From contig NZ_JBKKHQ010000021.1 in assembly GCF_046614695.1 (NCBI RefSeq), positions 127,870-191,869 of the forward strand: a DNA stretch of 64,000 nucleotides. The letters are read 5' to 3'. Of the stretch, positions 43,104 through 51,902 are shown piece by piece. A program made the translations under genes and the position numbers. A model generated the notes under the pieces. It was not told the DNA's origin, did no database searches, and worked only from the letters and a program-made list of their open reading frames with translations. Positions within the stretch are counted from its first letter, which is position 1. Every line of letters starts with the position of its first letter. The DNA comes from Pokkaliibacter sp046614695. GTDB lineage: Bacteria > Pseudomonadota > Gammaproteobacteria > Pseudomonadales > Balneatricaceae.

Positions 43104-44087
43104 ATGAAGATCCCCGCCGGAATGGCACTTGCTGCGCTTTTGGCTGCCAGTGGCAGTGCTCACGCCGATGCGCCACAGGTTCTCACTACCCTGAAACCCC
43201 TTCAGCTGATTGCTGCGGCCATTACCGATGGCGTCTCCGCGCCGGAATTGCTGGTTGCGCCCGGTGCATCGCCTCACGATTACGCCCTTAAGCCTTCCGA
43301 TAGCCGCAAGCTGGCGTCTGCCGATTTGCTGGTGTGGGTGGGGCCGGATATGGAGGCCTTTGTTGCTCGCAGTGCCGAGCAGAAAAAACCTGAGCAGCTG
43401 CTGACACTGGCCGAGGTGCTGAACCTCAAAGAGCGTGGCAAAGAGGAAGACCATGACGAGCATCACGATGAGCATGCGGATCATGAAGACCACGACCATG
43501 ACGAACACGCCGATCATGATGGGCACGATGACCATGAGGAAGAGGCTGAAGAAGGCCATCATCACCATCATGGCGGCTACAATCCGCACATGTGGACCAG
43601 TCCGGAATTCGCCGTAGAGGCGGCACATGCACTGGCCGATCGTCTGCGTGAGCTCGACCCTGAGCACGCCGAACGCTATGTCGAGAACTATAAAACCTTC
43701 GAAGAAGCGGTAAATGCCGAAGATGCCAAGATCAAGGCTGAGCTGGCGCCGGTCAAGAGCACGGGCTACTTCGTCTTCCACGACGCTTATCACTACTTTG
43801 AAGAGCACTACGCCCTGAATCATCTGGGTGAGTTTACGGTCAACCCTGAGCGCCAGCCCGGCGCCAAGCATCTGGCGGAAATTCGTCATGAGCTGGAAGA
43901 AGGTAAAGCGCGTTGTGTCTTCACCGAGCCGCAATTTGTGCCTGCGGTGGTGGAGTCCATCACCCACGGGCTGAATGTTAAACAGGCGGCGCTGGACCCG
44001 CTGGCGACCGATATTCCTGTCAGCGCGCAGGGTTATGTGCATTTCCTGGATGACATCGCCGGTCGCTTCAAAAGCTGCCTGCAGTAA
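43104..44087 (+). CDS. znuA: Zinc ABC transporter substrate-binding protein ZnuA
   Basis: A 327-residue periplasmic zinc receptor. The ATG at 43104 gives a Sec signal peptide (MKIPAGMALAALLAASGSAHA) and has GGAG five to six bases before it; an ATG at 43053 is rejected because it lies in the promoter. Zinc ligands are His in VAPGASPHDYAL, His in NPHMWTSP and His in FVFHDAYHYF. Between the first two is a long His/Asp/Glu-rich loop (DEHHDEHADHEDHDHDEHAD), typical of ZnuA, that may collect zinc. It delivers zinc to ZnuBC encoded divergently. Confidence 0.95.
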   Translation: MKIPAGMALAALLAASGSAHADAPQVLTTLKPLQLIAAAITDGVSAPELLVAPGASPHDYALKPSDSRKLASADLLVWVGPDMEAFVARSAEQKKPEQLLTLAEVLNLKERGKEEDHDEHHDEHADHEDHDHDEHADHDGHDDHEEEAEEGHHHHHGGYNPHMWTSPEFAVEAAHALADRLRELDPEHAERYVENYKTFEEAVNAEDAKIKAELAPVKSTGYFVFHDAYHYFEEHYALNHLGEFTVNPERQPGAKHLAEIRHELEEGKARCVFTEPQFVPAVVESITHGLNVKQAALDPLATDIPVSAQGYVHFLDDIAGRFKSCLQ

Positions 44088-44106
44088 GTCCGAGTCAGCT
44101 CAAAAC

Positions 44107-44148
44107 TAAAAAAGCCCGCTGAGGTTCACACTTCAGCGGGCTTTTTTA
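44107..44148. terminator. Bidirectional rho-independent terminator
   Basis: Stem AAAAAAGCCCGCTGA/TCAGCGGGCTTTTTT with a ten-base loop between the convergent znuA and MocR genes; A- and T-tracts serve both strands. Confidence 0.92.
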
Positions 44149-44157
44149 TGGCGGTTG

Positions 44158-45543
44158 CTAGCGTACGCCGGGCGCCGGTTCAGGGCCGCGCTTCAGAATC
44201 TCCCGCACCCGCGTGAGCCCAAGCTCCAGCTCTGCCAGCGTGGCCGGGTGGCTCAGTGACAAACGTACCCCCTGATGCACGATCTGCCTGCCGGCAGAGA
44301 AGTGCTCGCTACCAAACAGCTGCACCTTGGCGGCATCGGCGGCTTGGACAAAGTGGTGGCTAAGCCAGGGCTCCGGCAGATTAATCCAGCCGTGGTTACT
44401 GATCGGGGCGCACTCAAACAGCTCGGTGCCGAGAATCGAGCGGGCCAGATCGCAGCGATGCGTCAGTGCATCGCGTTGCCTTTCCAGCAGGCGCGCGGCT
44501 TCACCGCTGACTATCCACTCCCCGACAATCGCCGTGAGAAAGGGGCTGGTCACCCAGCAGACACTGCGAATGGCTTCATGCACGGCGTCGATCAGACTGA
44601 GCGGCGCCACCAGCCCGGCAACACGAATCCCGCCCGAGAGTGCCTTGGAAATCCCGCTGATGTGCAACACCTGTTCTGGCGCCAGCGCGGCCATTGGCAC
44701 GGGGCGCTCTCTGGGTGTCCAGCCGTTGATGTCATCCTCGATCACCCACAGGCCGTGACGCTGGCAGACTTCCAACAGCGCTTCGCGGCGCTTCAGGCTG
44801 AAAATGCGCGAGGTCGGGTTTTGCAGGGTTGGGGTGCAGTAGAACGCCTTCGGACGACGTTCCCGACAGATGAGCTCCAGACTTTCCGGCAGGGGCCCGT
44901 CCTCATCCATCGCCACCGGCAGTACTTTGAGGTTCAGCTTGCGCGCGGTCAGCAGCAGGCCCGGATAGGCCAGCGCCTCGCAGGCCAGCGTATCACCCGG
45001 ATTTAAGGTGCTGAGCAGGGACAGCAGAATGCCCTGTTGGCCGCCTGCGGTCATCACCAGCTGCTCAACCGGCGGCTGCAGACCAATCATTGCCAGCCAC
45101 TGACCGTATTGCTCGCGATGGGCGGGAATCCCGGCTTCCTGATTATGCTCCAGCAGAGGGTTCAGATTTTGCTGCAATACCCTGTCGAGGGCAGAGCGAA
45201 AGGAGGCTTCGCGGTCATCCGGCACGCAAACGGTCACGCCCAGGTTGGCCCAGTCATCCCTGTGCTCGATTTTCCAGGGACGCGAGACCAGCTGACCCTG
45301 CAGACGCACATAGGTGCCACTGCCGACACGGGCTTCCACCAGCCCGCGCCGTTCGGCTTCGGCGTAGGCTCGGGTAATGGTGCCGACCGTGACGCCGAGC
45401 TGATCGGCCAGCGCCCGGTGGGTTGGCAGGCGCTGATTCACTTCCAGCTCACCTTGCTCAATGGCCGCTGCCAGCGCATCAGCAATCGCCAGATAACGTG
45501 GCCCTTGAAAGACACTTAGGTCTGGATTCCAGATTGTCACCAT
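44158..45543 (-). CDS. MocR-type regulator (GntR-HTH with aminotransferase domain)
   Basis: About 461 residues: an N-terminal GntR winged helix (about 1-80; RLPTHRALADQLGVTVGTIT) joined to a fold-type I aminotransferase-like domain. The pyridoxal-phosphate region is visible as LHISGISKALSGGIRVAGL with the Schiff-base Lys, and WVIEDDINGWTPRE with the Asp. It is likely a PLP-sensing transcription factor, as in the PdxR/GabR/EhuR group. Start choice 45543 is uncertain (45600 possible). It is divergent from a LysE-type exporter gene 190 bases away, its probable target. Confidence 0.9.
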   Translation of the reverse strand: MVTIWNPDLSVFQGPRYLAIADALAAAIEQGELEVNQRLPTHRALADQLGVTVGTITRAYAEAERRGLVEARVGSGTYVRLQGQLVSRPWKIEHRDDWANLGVTVCVPDDREASFRSALDRVLQQNLNPLLEHNQEAGIPAHREQYGQWLAMIGLQPPVEQLVMTAGGQQGILLSLLSTLNPGDTLACEALAYPGLLLTARKLNLKVLPVAMDEDGPLPESLELICRERRPKAFYCTPTLQNPTSRIFSLKRREALLEVCQRHGLWVIEDDINGWTPRERPVPMAALAPEQVLHISGISKALSGGIRVAGLVAPLSLIDAVHEAIRSVCWVTSPFLTAIVGEWIVSGEAARLLERQRDALTHRCDLARSILGTELFECAPISNHGWINLPEPWLSHHFVQAADAAKVQLFGSEHFSAGRQIVHQGVRLSLSHPATLAELELGLTRVREILKRGPEPAPGVR

Positions 45544-45734
45544 GACAATAAAACCATTGACGGAAAATATCCGGCAATTATGCTGAATAAATCGAGACAA
45601 TTAAAGTTTTTATTTAAATTGTATCGATGCATTGAGAGCGGTAACCCGGCGCCAGGTGTATCGCTCTCAACCTGAAACAAGGTAAGGAATCGATAACGTT
45701 GATGGAGCTGATAGCGCTCCCACAGGTAACCACC

Positions 45735-46361
45735 ATGAGTACGAGTTTATTTTCACTGACACTGGGTTTGCAGTTATTGGGGCCAATGGTCGCCTTTGCC
45801 TTCCTGATGGCGGGCACACCCGGCCCTAACAACATGATGCTGACGGCATCGGGCGCGCGATTTGGCTGGCGCCGGACCTTGCCGCATATTCTGGGCATTT
45901 CGGTCGGCTCGGTGGTGATGATTGTGCTGGCTGGCATGGGGCTGGCGCAGCTCTTTATCGTCTTCCCGGCTTGCCGCTGGGTAATGAAAGCCATCGGCGG
46001 TGCCTATCTGCTGTGGCTGGCGTGGAAACTCTGGATGGCTGAACCCGGCAAAAGTGCCTTGCCCTTTCTGGATCGTCCCATGCGCTGGCATGAGGCAGTG
46101 CTGTTTCAGGGTGTGAATCCGAAAGCCTGGATGATGGCGACCACGCTGATCAGTCTGTTTGCACTGGCTCCCTCGCAGACGCTGCAGGTGACGCTGATGG
46201 GCTGCATCATCTTTGGTCTGGTGGCGCTCTGTACCGGCAGTGCCTGGACCTGGCTTGGGCAGAGTGTGAAGCGCTGGTTAAATCAGCCCGGCCGCGAGCG
46301 TGGATTTAACCGCCTGTTGAGCCTGTTACTGGTGGGTTGTGTTATCTGGTTTATGGCCTAG
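45735..46361 (+). CDS. LysE/RhtB family amino-acid exporter
   Basis: A 208-residue membrane protein with about six hydrophobic segments. MAGTPGPNNMMLTASGARFG is the family signature loop and GVNPKAWMMA a second conserved stretch. Members export amino acids such as lysine, threonine or homoserine lactone; the substrate cannot be told. The ATG at 45735 fits the usual distance to the signature; an ATG at 45702 is possible. The gene faces the MocR regulator and is followed at 68 bases by an Asp/Glu racemase gene, probably the same transcript. Confidence 0.87.
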   Translation: MSTSLFSLTLGLQLLGPMVAFAFLMAGTPGPNNMMLTASGARFGWRRTLPHILGISVGSVVMIVLAGMGLAQLFIVFPACRWVMKAIGGAYLLWLAWKLWMAEPGKSALPFLDRPMRWHEAVLFQGVNPKAWMMATTLISLFALAPSQTLQVTLMGCIIFGLVALCTGSAWTWLGQSVKRWLNQPGRERGFNRLLSLLLVGCVIWFMA

Positions 46362-46429
46362 GCCTTTCGTATTCAGTATCGCGCGGGGCGGTAAAACACC
46401 GCTCTGCGCACCAATCAAGGAGTCAGGCA

Positions 46430-47125
46430 ATGCGTACACTGGGAATTCTTGGAGGGATGAGCTGGGAGTCAACCCAGGTCTATTATCAGGATCTGAATGC
46501 AGGTGTTCGTCATGCTCGCGGTGGACTCAGCTCGGCACCGCTTCTGCTTCACAGCCTTGAGTTTAGTCAGTTGGCTGCCTGGCAGCACGCTGGTGACTGG
46601 GAGGCCATCGCCCAAACCCTGGCCGCTGCGGCGCAGGGATTGGAGCAAGCGGGTGCCAAGGCCATCATGATTGCCACCAATACCATGCACAAGGTGGCGG
46701 ATCAGGTACAGGCGCGGATTGACGTGCCGCTGCTGCATATTCTGGAGGGAGTGGGTCAGCGTCTTGCCCAGGCAGGCATTACTCAGGCCGGGCTGTTAGG
46801 CACACTTTTCTCAATGGAAGATGGCTTTTATCAGCGTCATCTGGCCCAGGGTTTTGATATTGCTCTGCAGGTGCCTGAGGCGTCAGGTCGTCAGCAGGTG
46901 CATCGCATCATTTTTGAGGAGCTGTGTCAGGGCAAAGTGCTGGAACTCAGTCGCCAGCAACTGGCCGATGAGGCGCAAAAGCTGGCACAGTCTGGCTGTC
47001 AGGCGGTGATTCTGGGCTGCACCGAGCTGGGACTGGCGCTGCAGGGAGAGGTCGCAGGCACACCTTTACTGGATTCCACAGAGATTCATATTCAGCAGGG
47101 ACTGGATTTTCTACTGGCGCAGTAG
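46430..47125 (+). CDS. Aspartate/glutamate racemase family protein
   Basis: A 231-residue cofactor-independent amino-acid racemase. MRTLGILGGMSWESTQVYYQ is the typical start. The second catalytic cysteine is in ILGCTELGLAL; at the first catalytic position the sequence is IATNTMHKV, with Thr and no Cys, as in the E. coli L-Asp/Glu-specific racemase, where a single Cys makes the enzyme act on L-substrates. AAGGAG is at ideal distance from the ATG at 46430; the longer frame to 46337 overlaps the lysE gene and is rejected. Coupling to an exporter suggests a role in amino-acid balance or D-amino-acid supply. Confidence 0.88.
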   Translation: MRTLGILGGMSWESTQVYYQDLNAGVRHARGGLSSAPLLLHSLEFSQLAAWQHAGDWEAIAQTLAAAAQGLEQAGAKAIMIATNTMHKVADQVQARIDVPLLHILEGVGQRLAQAGITQAGLLGTLFSMEDGFYQRHLAQGFDIALQVPEASGRQQVHRIIFEELCQGKVLELSRQQLADEAQKLAQSGCQAVILGCTELGLALQGEVAGTPLLDSTEIHIQQGLDFLLAQ

Positions 47126-47152
47126 CTCGGAGTGGTTGTTCGTGTTGATAAG

Positions 47153-47182
47153 GAAAAAGGGCGCTCAGGCGCCCTTTTCTAT
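47153..47182. terminator. Rho-independent terminator
   Basis: A 9-bp stem AAAGGGCGC/GCGCCCTTT with loop TCAG and TTTTCT tail, between the convergent racemase and lipoprotein genes. Confidence 0.88.
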
Positions 47183-47198
47183 CGCGGTGACGTAGGTA

Positions 47199-48665
47199 TT
47201 ACTGGTGATAAGTCTCGCCGTTGATCACCAGACTCTGACCGTTGTACTGACAGCTGGCTGAGGCATCCGGCATGGTGGTGGTCTGCATGACCTCGCCTGA
47301 CGACACCAGCTTGTAGTGGGCGGGCTGGTACTTAAAGCTGATGGTGTCGGCCGTCGCTTTAAAGCTGAAACCCACCTCAAAACGATACTGGCCGGAGCCA
47401 TCCAGCTGCACCAGAGTGCCGGAGCCGGCGCCCGGGTCTGTCAGTGTCAGGGTGCTAAGGCCGCCGTCTTTCACGAACTTGCCCACGGCGCGGGTGCAAT
47501 TGATCTCACCGTTTTGACTGGCGCTGGTATCACCGATCAGTGAGGTGGTGCTCTCTTCCGGACTGCCGCCAGGGTTAGAGCTGTCGCCCACCGGCGGCAT
47601 GCCTTCGGATTCCATGGCGACCTGATTCATCAGCGCGCGCTCATCCTGCAGACGCAGGTACTCGGTTTCAGAGTCGATGAGCTTGCCATCGAACATCATG
47701 CAGGTGGTGACCGTTCCGTCCGCGCTGGTACAGGGCAGTCGGCCTGTCATCGAAGGAATGGTGGAGGCATCGGAGACTTCCATCCACTGGCCGCTGTGCC
47801 AGGTTATCCGTCCGGAGCCATAGGGCACGCCATCGCGCAGTTTACCGCGCCATTTATCGTTGTTTTTGAAAGTGAATGTGCCTTCGGCTGGCGTTAGACC
47901 GTCATAGGTGCCGACAAACTGGCTGCCATCGGGCCAATGGGTAATGCTGCCTTCGGTCAGCTGCAGCTTGTTATCCAGCTGGCCTGTCACCGTGCGGCCA
48001 TCTTCAAAGTCCATGGTGCCACGTGGGCCTGTACCCGCCAGCCAAAGTGCATTACGCAGGGTCAGTACGGTCTGGTCGTCTTTCTTAAAGATAAAGGTGG
48101 CACGGCCCGTGCGCAGACCATGATCCTGCGGGCCCTGATAAGTAATGTCGTAGCCGGACTGGCTTGGAAGTGTGAAGGCTTTGTAGGAGCTGTCGATCGG
48201 TTGCGTGACCGGCGGCTGATTGGCGGCTGTCATTGGGCCATGAACTTCAATGTCATCCGACAGCCAGCCGATGTCGACATAAAGCTCGGTCAGCTGACCT
48301 GCCTGCACATCGACCCAGCCGGAATAGCGCGTTTCATCCAGATGTTTCACGGTCACCCAGTAACGATCCGGCCAGAGGGGGTAACCCTGATTCTGGCCAT
48401 TCTGCATTTGTGGTGTTGTGAAAGGCACAAAACCCTGATTGCTCTCGGCCTTGGAGACTTCCATCGTCCAGCCATAGTAGCTGCCTGAGCTGGCATTTTT
48501 TAAGCGCAGGGAAAGGGTGCCGGGCAGGGTGTTGGCCTGGGTGGCCTCTGCCATCGAGCCTGAGTTAGCGGTATTGCCGTAGCCTGACCCTGTCGTTGGC
48601 GCTGATCCACAGCCTGAAAGAAGCAGAAGGGCTGCCATCGGGGCAAGCAGGACAAGACGACGCAT
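47199..48665 (-). CDS. MORN-repeat lipoprotein, function unknown
   Basis: A 488-residue predicted lipoprotein: signal MRRLVLLAPMAALLLLSGC with Cys19 as lipid site. After a Ser/Gly/Thr-rich linker comes a region on a PEGA-like pattern (about 60-130; PDRYWVTVKHLDETRYSGW), then three to four MORN-type repeats between about 200 and 300 (for example FEDGRTVTGQL, WPDGSQFVGTYDG and FKNNDKWRGKLRDG). The C-terminal 120 residues form a separate beta-rich domain with paired cysteines. MORN repeats often bind lipids or scaffold envelope proteins. The gene is alone; I recognise no specific family. Confidence 0.75.
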   Translation of the reverse strand: MRRLVLLAPMAALLLLSGCGSAPTTGSGYGNTANSGSMAEATQANTLPGTLSLRLKNASSGSYYGWTMEVSKAESNQGFVPFTTPQMQNGQNQGYPLWPDRYWVTVKHLDETRYSGWVDVQAGQLTELYVDIGWLSDDIEVHGPMTAANQPPVTQPIDSSYKAFTLPSQSGYDITYQGPQDHGLRTGRATFIFKKDDQTVLTLRNALWLAGTGPRGTMDFEDGRTVTGQLDNKLQLTEGSITHWPDGSQFVGTYDGLTPAEGTFTFKNNDKWRGKLRDGVPYGSGRITWHSGQWMEVSDASTIPSMTGRLPCTSADGTVTTCMMFDGKLIDSETEYLRLQDERALMNQVAMESEGMPPVGDSSNPGGSPEESTTSLIGDTSASQNGEINCTRAVGKFVKDGGLSTLTLTDPGAGSGTLVQLDGSGQYRFEVGFSFKATADTISFKYQPAHYKLVSSGEVMQTTTMPDASASCQYNGQSLVINGETYHQ

Positions 48666-48801
48666 GAGACTCTCCTTAATCGCGAATGGAGAAACTTTAG
48701 CAGCACCGGCGCTGGCAGTGAAGAAAAAGGGGAAGGCGTGAGCGCGTTGCCTCGTGAAGCGCAGAGGATCGAGCCGGATAAGGGGTTATGGGATAAGGCA
48801 G

Positions 48802-48835
48802 AAAAAACTGAGGCTGACATGGGTCAGCCTCAGGA
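48802..48835 (-). terminator. Rho-independent terminator after the MHS transporter gene
   Basis: A perfect 11-bp stem CTGAGGCTGAC/GTCAGCCTCAG (48808-48818 with 48823-48833) followed on the minus strand by TTTTTTC. Confidence 0.88.
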
Positions 48836-48858
48836 GAGTGAGCCGTTCTCGCTTAATG

Positions 48859-50190
48859 TCAGGCTGAGGTTGCCGCTGTCAGGTTGGCATTCTGACGACG
48901 GGTGGCGCTCAGGGTCAGCCCCAGCGCCATACCTAGTACACCCAAACCGGCAATATAGTACGTTGGTGCCAGGGGGTTTTCTTTCAGCAGCAGCGTGACC
49001 AGCATCGGCGTGGTGCCACCGAAAATGGCGTAGGCCAGATTGTAAGAGAAGGACAATCCGGTGAAGCGCACGGCGGCCGGGAAGGAGGAGACGGCAATGG
49101 CAGGAACGACGCCAGTCAGGCCGACAAAGAAGCCCACGACGATATACATCGCTACCAGATGGGTCGGATCAGTCAGTACGGTGGAATAGAACCACCAGTA
49201 GCTAATGCCCATGCCCGCACTGAAAATAAAGAGAACAGGACCGCTACCGAAACGGTCAGCCAGAGCGCCAGAGACCATGCAGCCCACGATCACCGCAATA
49301 ATCGCCATACTGTTGGCAAACAACGTGGTTTGCGCAGGCAGGTGCGCCAGTTTCTGCAGTAGGGTTGGCGTCATCAAAATAGCGACGACGATGGCGCCGG
49401 TCAGAATCCAGGTCACCAGCATGGATACCACAATACCGCTGCGATGGTTACGCAGAATCGCTTTCAGGGGCATTTCCTCAGCCAGCTCTTTGCGCTGCTG
49501 CATCTCGGTAAATACCGGAGTCTCATGCAGCCAGCGGCGCAGGTACATGGTGATAAAGCCCAGAATGCCGCCCAGCAGGAAAGGCAGACGCCAGGCGTAA
49601 TCATTCAGCTCTTCTGCCGAGAAGGTTGCATTAATAATGGTGGCAACGACAGAGCCCAGCAAAATGCCCGCGACCAGACCGGCCGACAATGTGCCACAGG
49701 CAAAGTTGGTGCGGTTGGCGGGCACGTGTTCGGTAACGAATACCCAGGCGCCGGGGGCTTCGCCACCAATCGCAGCACCCTGTAGCACACGCATCAGCAG
49801 CAGTGCCAGAGGCGCAAACAGACCCCAGGTTTCATAAGTAGGTAACAGGCCCATCAGCAGAGTGGGGCAGGCCATCAGCAAAATGGAGAACATGAACATA
49901 CGCTTGCGGCCGATCAGATCGCCGAAGTGCGCCATGATGACGCCGCCCAGGGGGCGGGCAATGTAACCTGCGGCGAAAATACCAAAGGTCTGTACCTGAC
50001 GTAGCCAGTCGGGCATGTCAGGTGGGAAGAACAGTTTACCGACGACTGCCGCGAAGAAGACGAAAATGACGAAGTCGTAGAATTCCAGGGCGCCGCCCAG
50101 GGCAGACAAAGACAGGGTTTTTGCATCCCCACGGCTGAGGGGACGATGCAGATCCGCGGCACTCAAGGCCCGGTTCTGGGAAGTGTTCAT
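48859..50190 (-). CDS. MFS transporter, metabolite:H+ symporter (MHS/ProP-like) family
   Basis: A 443-residue twelve-helix proton symporter. LGGALEFYDFVIFVFFAAVV in helix 1 and GYIARPLGGVIMAHFGDLIG with RKR in loop 2-3 are signatures of the MHS family, which imports osmolytes and carboxylates (proline/betaine, citrate, alpha-ketoglutarate). LRRWLHETPVF in the middle loop is also typical. The helix and loop match is closer to ProP-like members without the C-terminal coiled coil of E. coli ProP. Ligand unknown. It stands alone with its own terminator. Confidence 0.88.
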   Translation of the reverse strand: MNTSQNRALSAADLHRPLSRGDAKTLSLSALGGALEFYDFVIFVFFAAVVGKLFFPPDMPDWLRQVQTFGIFAAGYIARPLGGVIMAHFGDLIGRKRMFMFSILLMACPTLLMGLLPTYETWGLFAPLALLLMRVLQGAAIGGEAPGAWVFVTEHVPANRTNFACGTLSAGLVAGILLGSVVATIINATFSAEELNDYAWRLPFLLGGILGFITMYLRRWLHETPVFTEMQQRKELAEEMPLKAILRNHRSGIVVSMLVTWILTGAIVVAILMTPTLLQKLAHLPAQTTLFANSMAIIAVIVGCMVSGALADRFGSGPVLFIFSAGMGISYWWFYSTVLTDPTHLVAMYIVVGFFVGLTGVVPAIAVSSFPAAVRFTGLSFSYNLAYAIFGGTTPMLVTLLLKENPLAPTYYIAGLGVLGMALGLTLSATRRQNANLTAATSA

Positions 50191-50514
50191 GGCATACTCT
50201 CGTTAGGTAGTGTTGTTATTCAGTCGTCTTTTCAGGTGGCCGCCGGCGATTATGATTCGCGGTCGGCAAGCACGGGGTGCTGCACCTGTTCACAGGGTGT
50301 GCCGGGACGTTGTCTTGTCGCCTGGCGTTTTCCGGTAGGACGCTATCCTGAAGGATCGCTTTTATTGTTGTGATGCGTGCCATGAACGCATGAACATGCA
50401 GGCACTGCGAGAGCAGAAGAAGTCACCGGACCCAACACTCTAGCAGAGAGGGTGGCGTCCGGTTATCACTAATTGTGTAAAAAGTATGTTTTTCTTAAGG
50501 AATGCTATAGAAAG
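50191..50514. other. Intergenic region before the MHS transporter gene
   Basis: These 324 bases carry no plausible gene. The half nearest 50190 must hold the leftward transporter promoter; the half nearest 50514 follows the thrB stop and is AT-rich but shows no clear terminator hairpin. Confidence 0.35.
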
Positions 50515-51480
50515 TTACAGGCGTGGCAGTGTGCCGCTGTCTGTCAGCCGATGGCGCAGAATGTCGCGGAATTCATCCGGGTTTTTCATATAGGTACCAT
50601 CCGGGTGAATCTGCTCAAGACGGGAAAGCCAAAAACGCATCGCGGCGGTTTGCAGCATCAGTGGCCAGTAATCATGCTCGGCATCCGTGAATGGGCGAAC
50701 CTTGGCGTACGAGCTCAGCAGCGCTGCGAGATGCTCTTTACGCCAGCTGCCGTCCGGATTGATACACCAGTCGTTGGCCGTGATCGCCAGATCATAAAGC
50801 AGATAGCTGGTGCTGGCGTTGTAGATATCGATGATGGCGGTCAGCTCACCCTCATGGAAAAGGGCGTTGTCATGGAACAGGTCGCCATGGGTGACGCCTG
50901 TGGGCAGGCGAACAGTAGCCTTTTCTGCCTCCAAGAAACGGTCAAAACTGGTCACCGCCTGCTGCATGAGCAGCGCATCGGCCGGAGCCAGTTGCTGGGC
51001 ACGAATCTGTGACTCGCGGCGCCACCAGAACACGCCGCGGTGGGCCTGGCGAGTCATGAAGAAATCATCACCCGCCTGATGAAAGCGCGCCAGATACTCG
51101 CCAATCACACCGCATTGAGCCACGGTGAGTTCATGGCGTGGCAAGTGAGCGCCCTTAAAACGCGGCAGTATCAGTGCCGGACGGCGGTTCAGGGTATGCA
51201 GGGCGATGCCGTTCTTATCCTGAAAAGGTGCGGGTACGGGAATACCTGCACGGGCAAGCCAGGTGGTGAGTTCAACAAAGAACGGCAGTTCGGCCTCAGG
51301 CAGGTCTTCAAACAGGGTCAGCACATACTCACTGTGCTGGCCATCGCGTTCGAGGGTAATAAAGAAGTTGGTGTTCTCGACGCCTCCATCAATGCCTTTA
51401 ATGGACACCCCCCGGCCCAGATCAAACGACTCCAGAAAGGTATCCAGTTCAGACAACGTGACGGGGGTGAAAACAGCCAT
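50515..51480 (-). CDS. thrB: Homoserine kinase, ThrB type II (choline-kinase-like)
   Basis: A 321-residue ATP:L-homoserine phosphotransferase of the threonine pathway, of the aminoglycoside/choline kinase fold found in pseudomonads. GGVENTNFFITLE at the start is the substrate/ATP loop; the catalytic loop is TGVTHGDLFHDNALF (His-Gly-Asp with Asn) and the metal-binding Asp is in AIIDIYNAST. Cytoplasmic. It is followed, in the opposite direction to polA, by the DUF2782 gene whose start is 12 bases beyond; the thrB-DUF2782-polA arrangement is conserved in pseudomonads. Confidence 0.92.
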   Translation of the reverse strand: MAVFTPVTLSELDTFLESFDLGRGVSIKGIDGGVENTNFFITLERDGQHSEYVLTLFEDLPEAELPFFVELTTWLARAGIPVPAPFQDKNGIALHTLNRRPALILPRFKGAHLPRHELTVAQCGVIGEYLARFHQAGDDFFMTRQAHRGVFWWRRESQIRAQQLAPADALLMQQAVTSFDRFLEAEKATVRLPTGVTHGDLFHDNALFHEGELTAIIDIYNASTSYLLYDLAITANDWCINPDGSWRKEHLAALLSSYAKVRPFTDAEHDYWPLMLQTAAMRFWLSRLEQIHPDGTYMKNPDEFRDILRHRLTDSGTLPRL

Positions 51481-51492
51481 ACTAGCTTCCGC

Positions 51493-51768
51493 TTACCATT
51501 GAAAAATGACCCACTTGGGAATTCGCAGCTGCGAGCGATCGCTCTCTCGCATGCCGCCATCTACGGGCACCAGATAATAGGGCTTGCCGTTCTTGGGCAC
51601 CACCTTAATTTCAACCACCTCACCGTTGACGCGGTATTCATAGAAGGTTTTATCGGTCTTGTGAGTGATGATGATCTGTGGTTCGCCAAGATCATCATCG
51701 GCGGCATAACTGACGCCACTGAAAGCGGCGGTGGTGGCCAGCAGGCCAGCCAGTATCCATTTGCGCAT
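51493..51768 (-). CDS. DUF2782 periplasmic protein
   Basis: A 91-residue exported protein of unknown function: signal peptide MRKWILAGLLATTAAFSGVSYA, then a compact beta domain with IIITHKTDKTFYEYRVNGEV and KNGKPYYLVPVDG, the DUF2782 core. The C-terminus IPKWVIFQW is also conserved. It is the first gene of a leftward pair with thrB (gap 12 bases) and divergent from polA across 134 bases, which contain both promoters. Confidence 0.88.
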   Translation of the reverse strand: MRKWILAGLLATTAAFSGVSYAADDDLGEPQIIITHKTDKTFYEYRVNGEVVEIKVVPKNGKPYYLVPVDGGMRESDRSQLRIPKWVIFQW

Positions 51769-51902
51769 GACTGTCTCCTTGTTTTGTCAGGTTGCAGGGT
51801 GGTCAGCGGAAAGGAAAACCTGTCCCGCTTCGCCTGCACCGGCCTTTTGTCACTGCCGGGGATTCTTTATCATGGCGGGCCTGCCCAAAAAGGAAACTCG
51901 CC

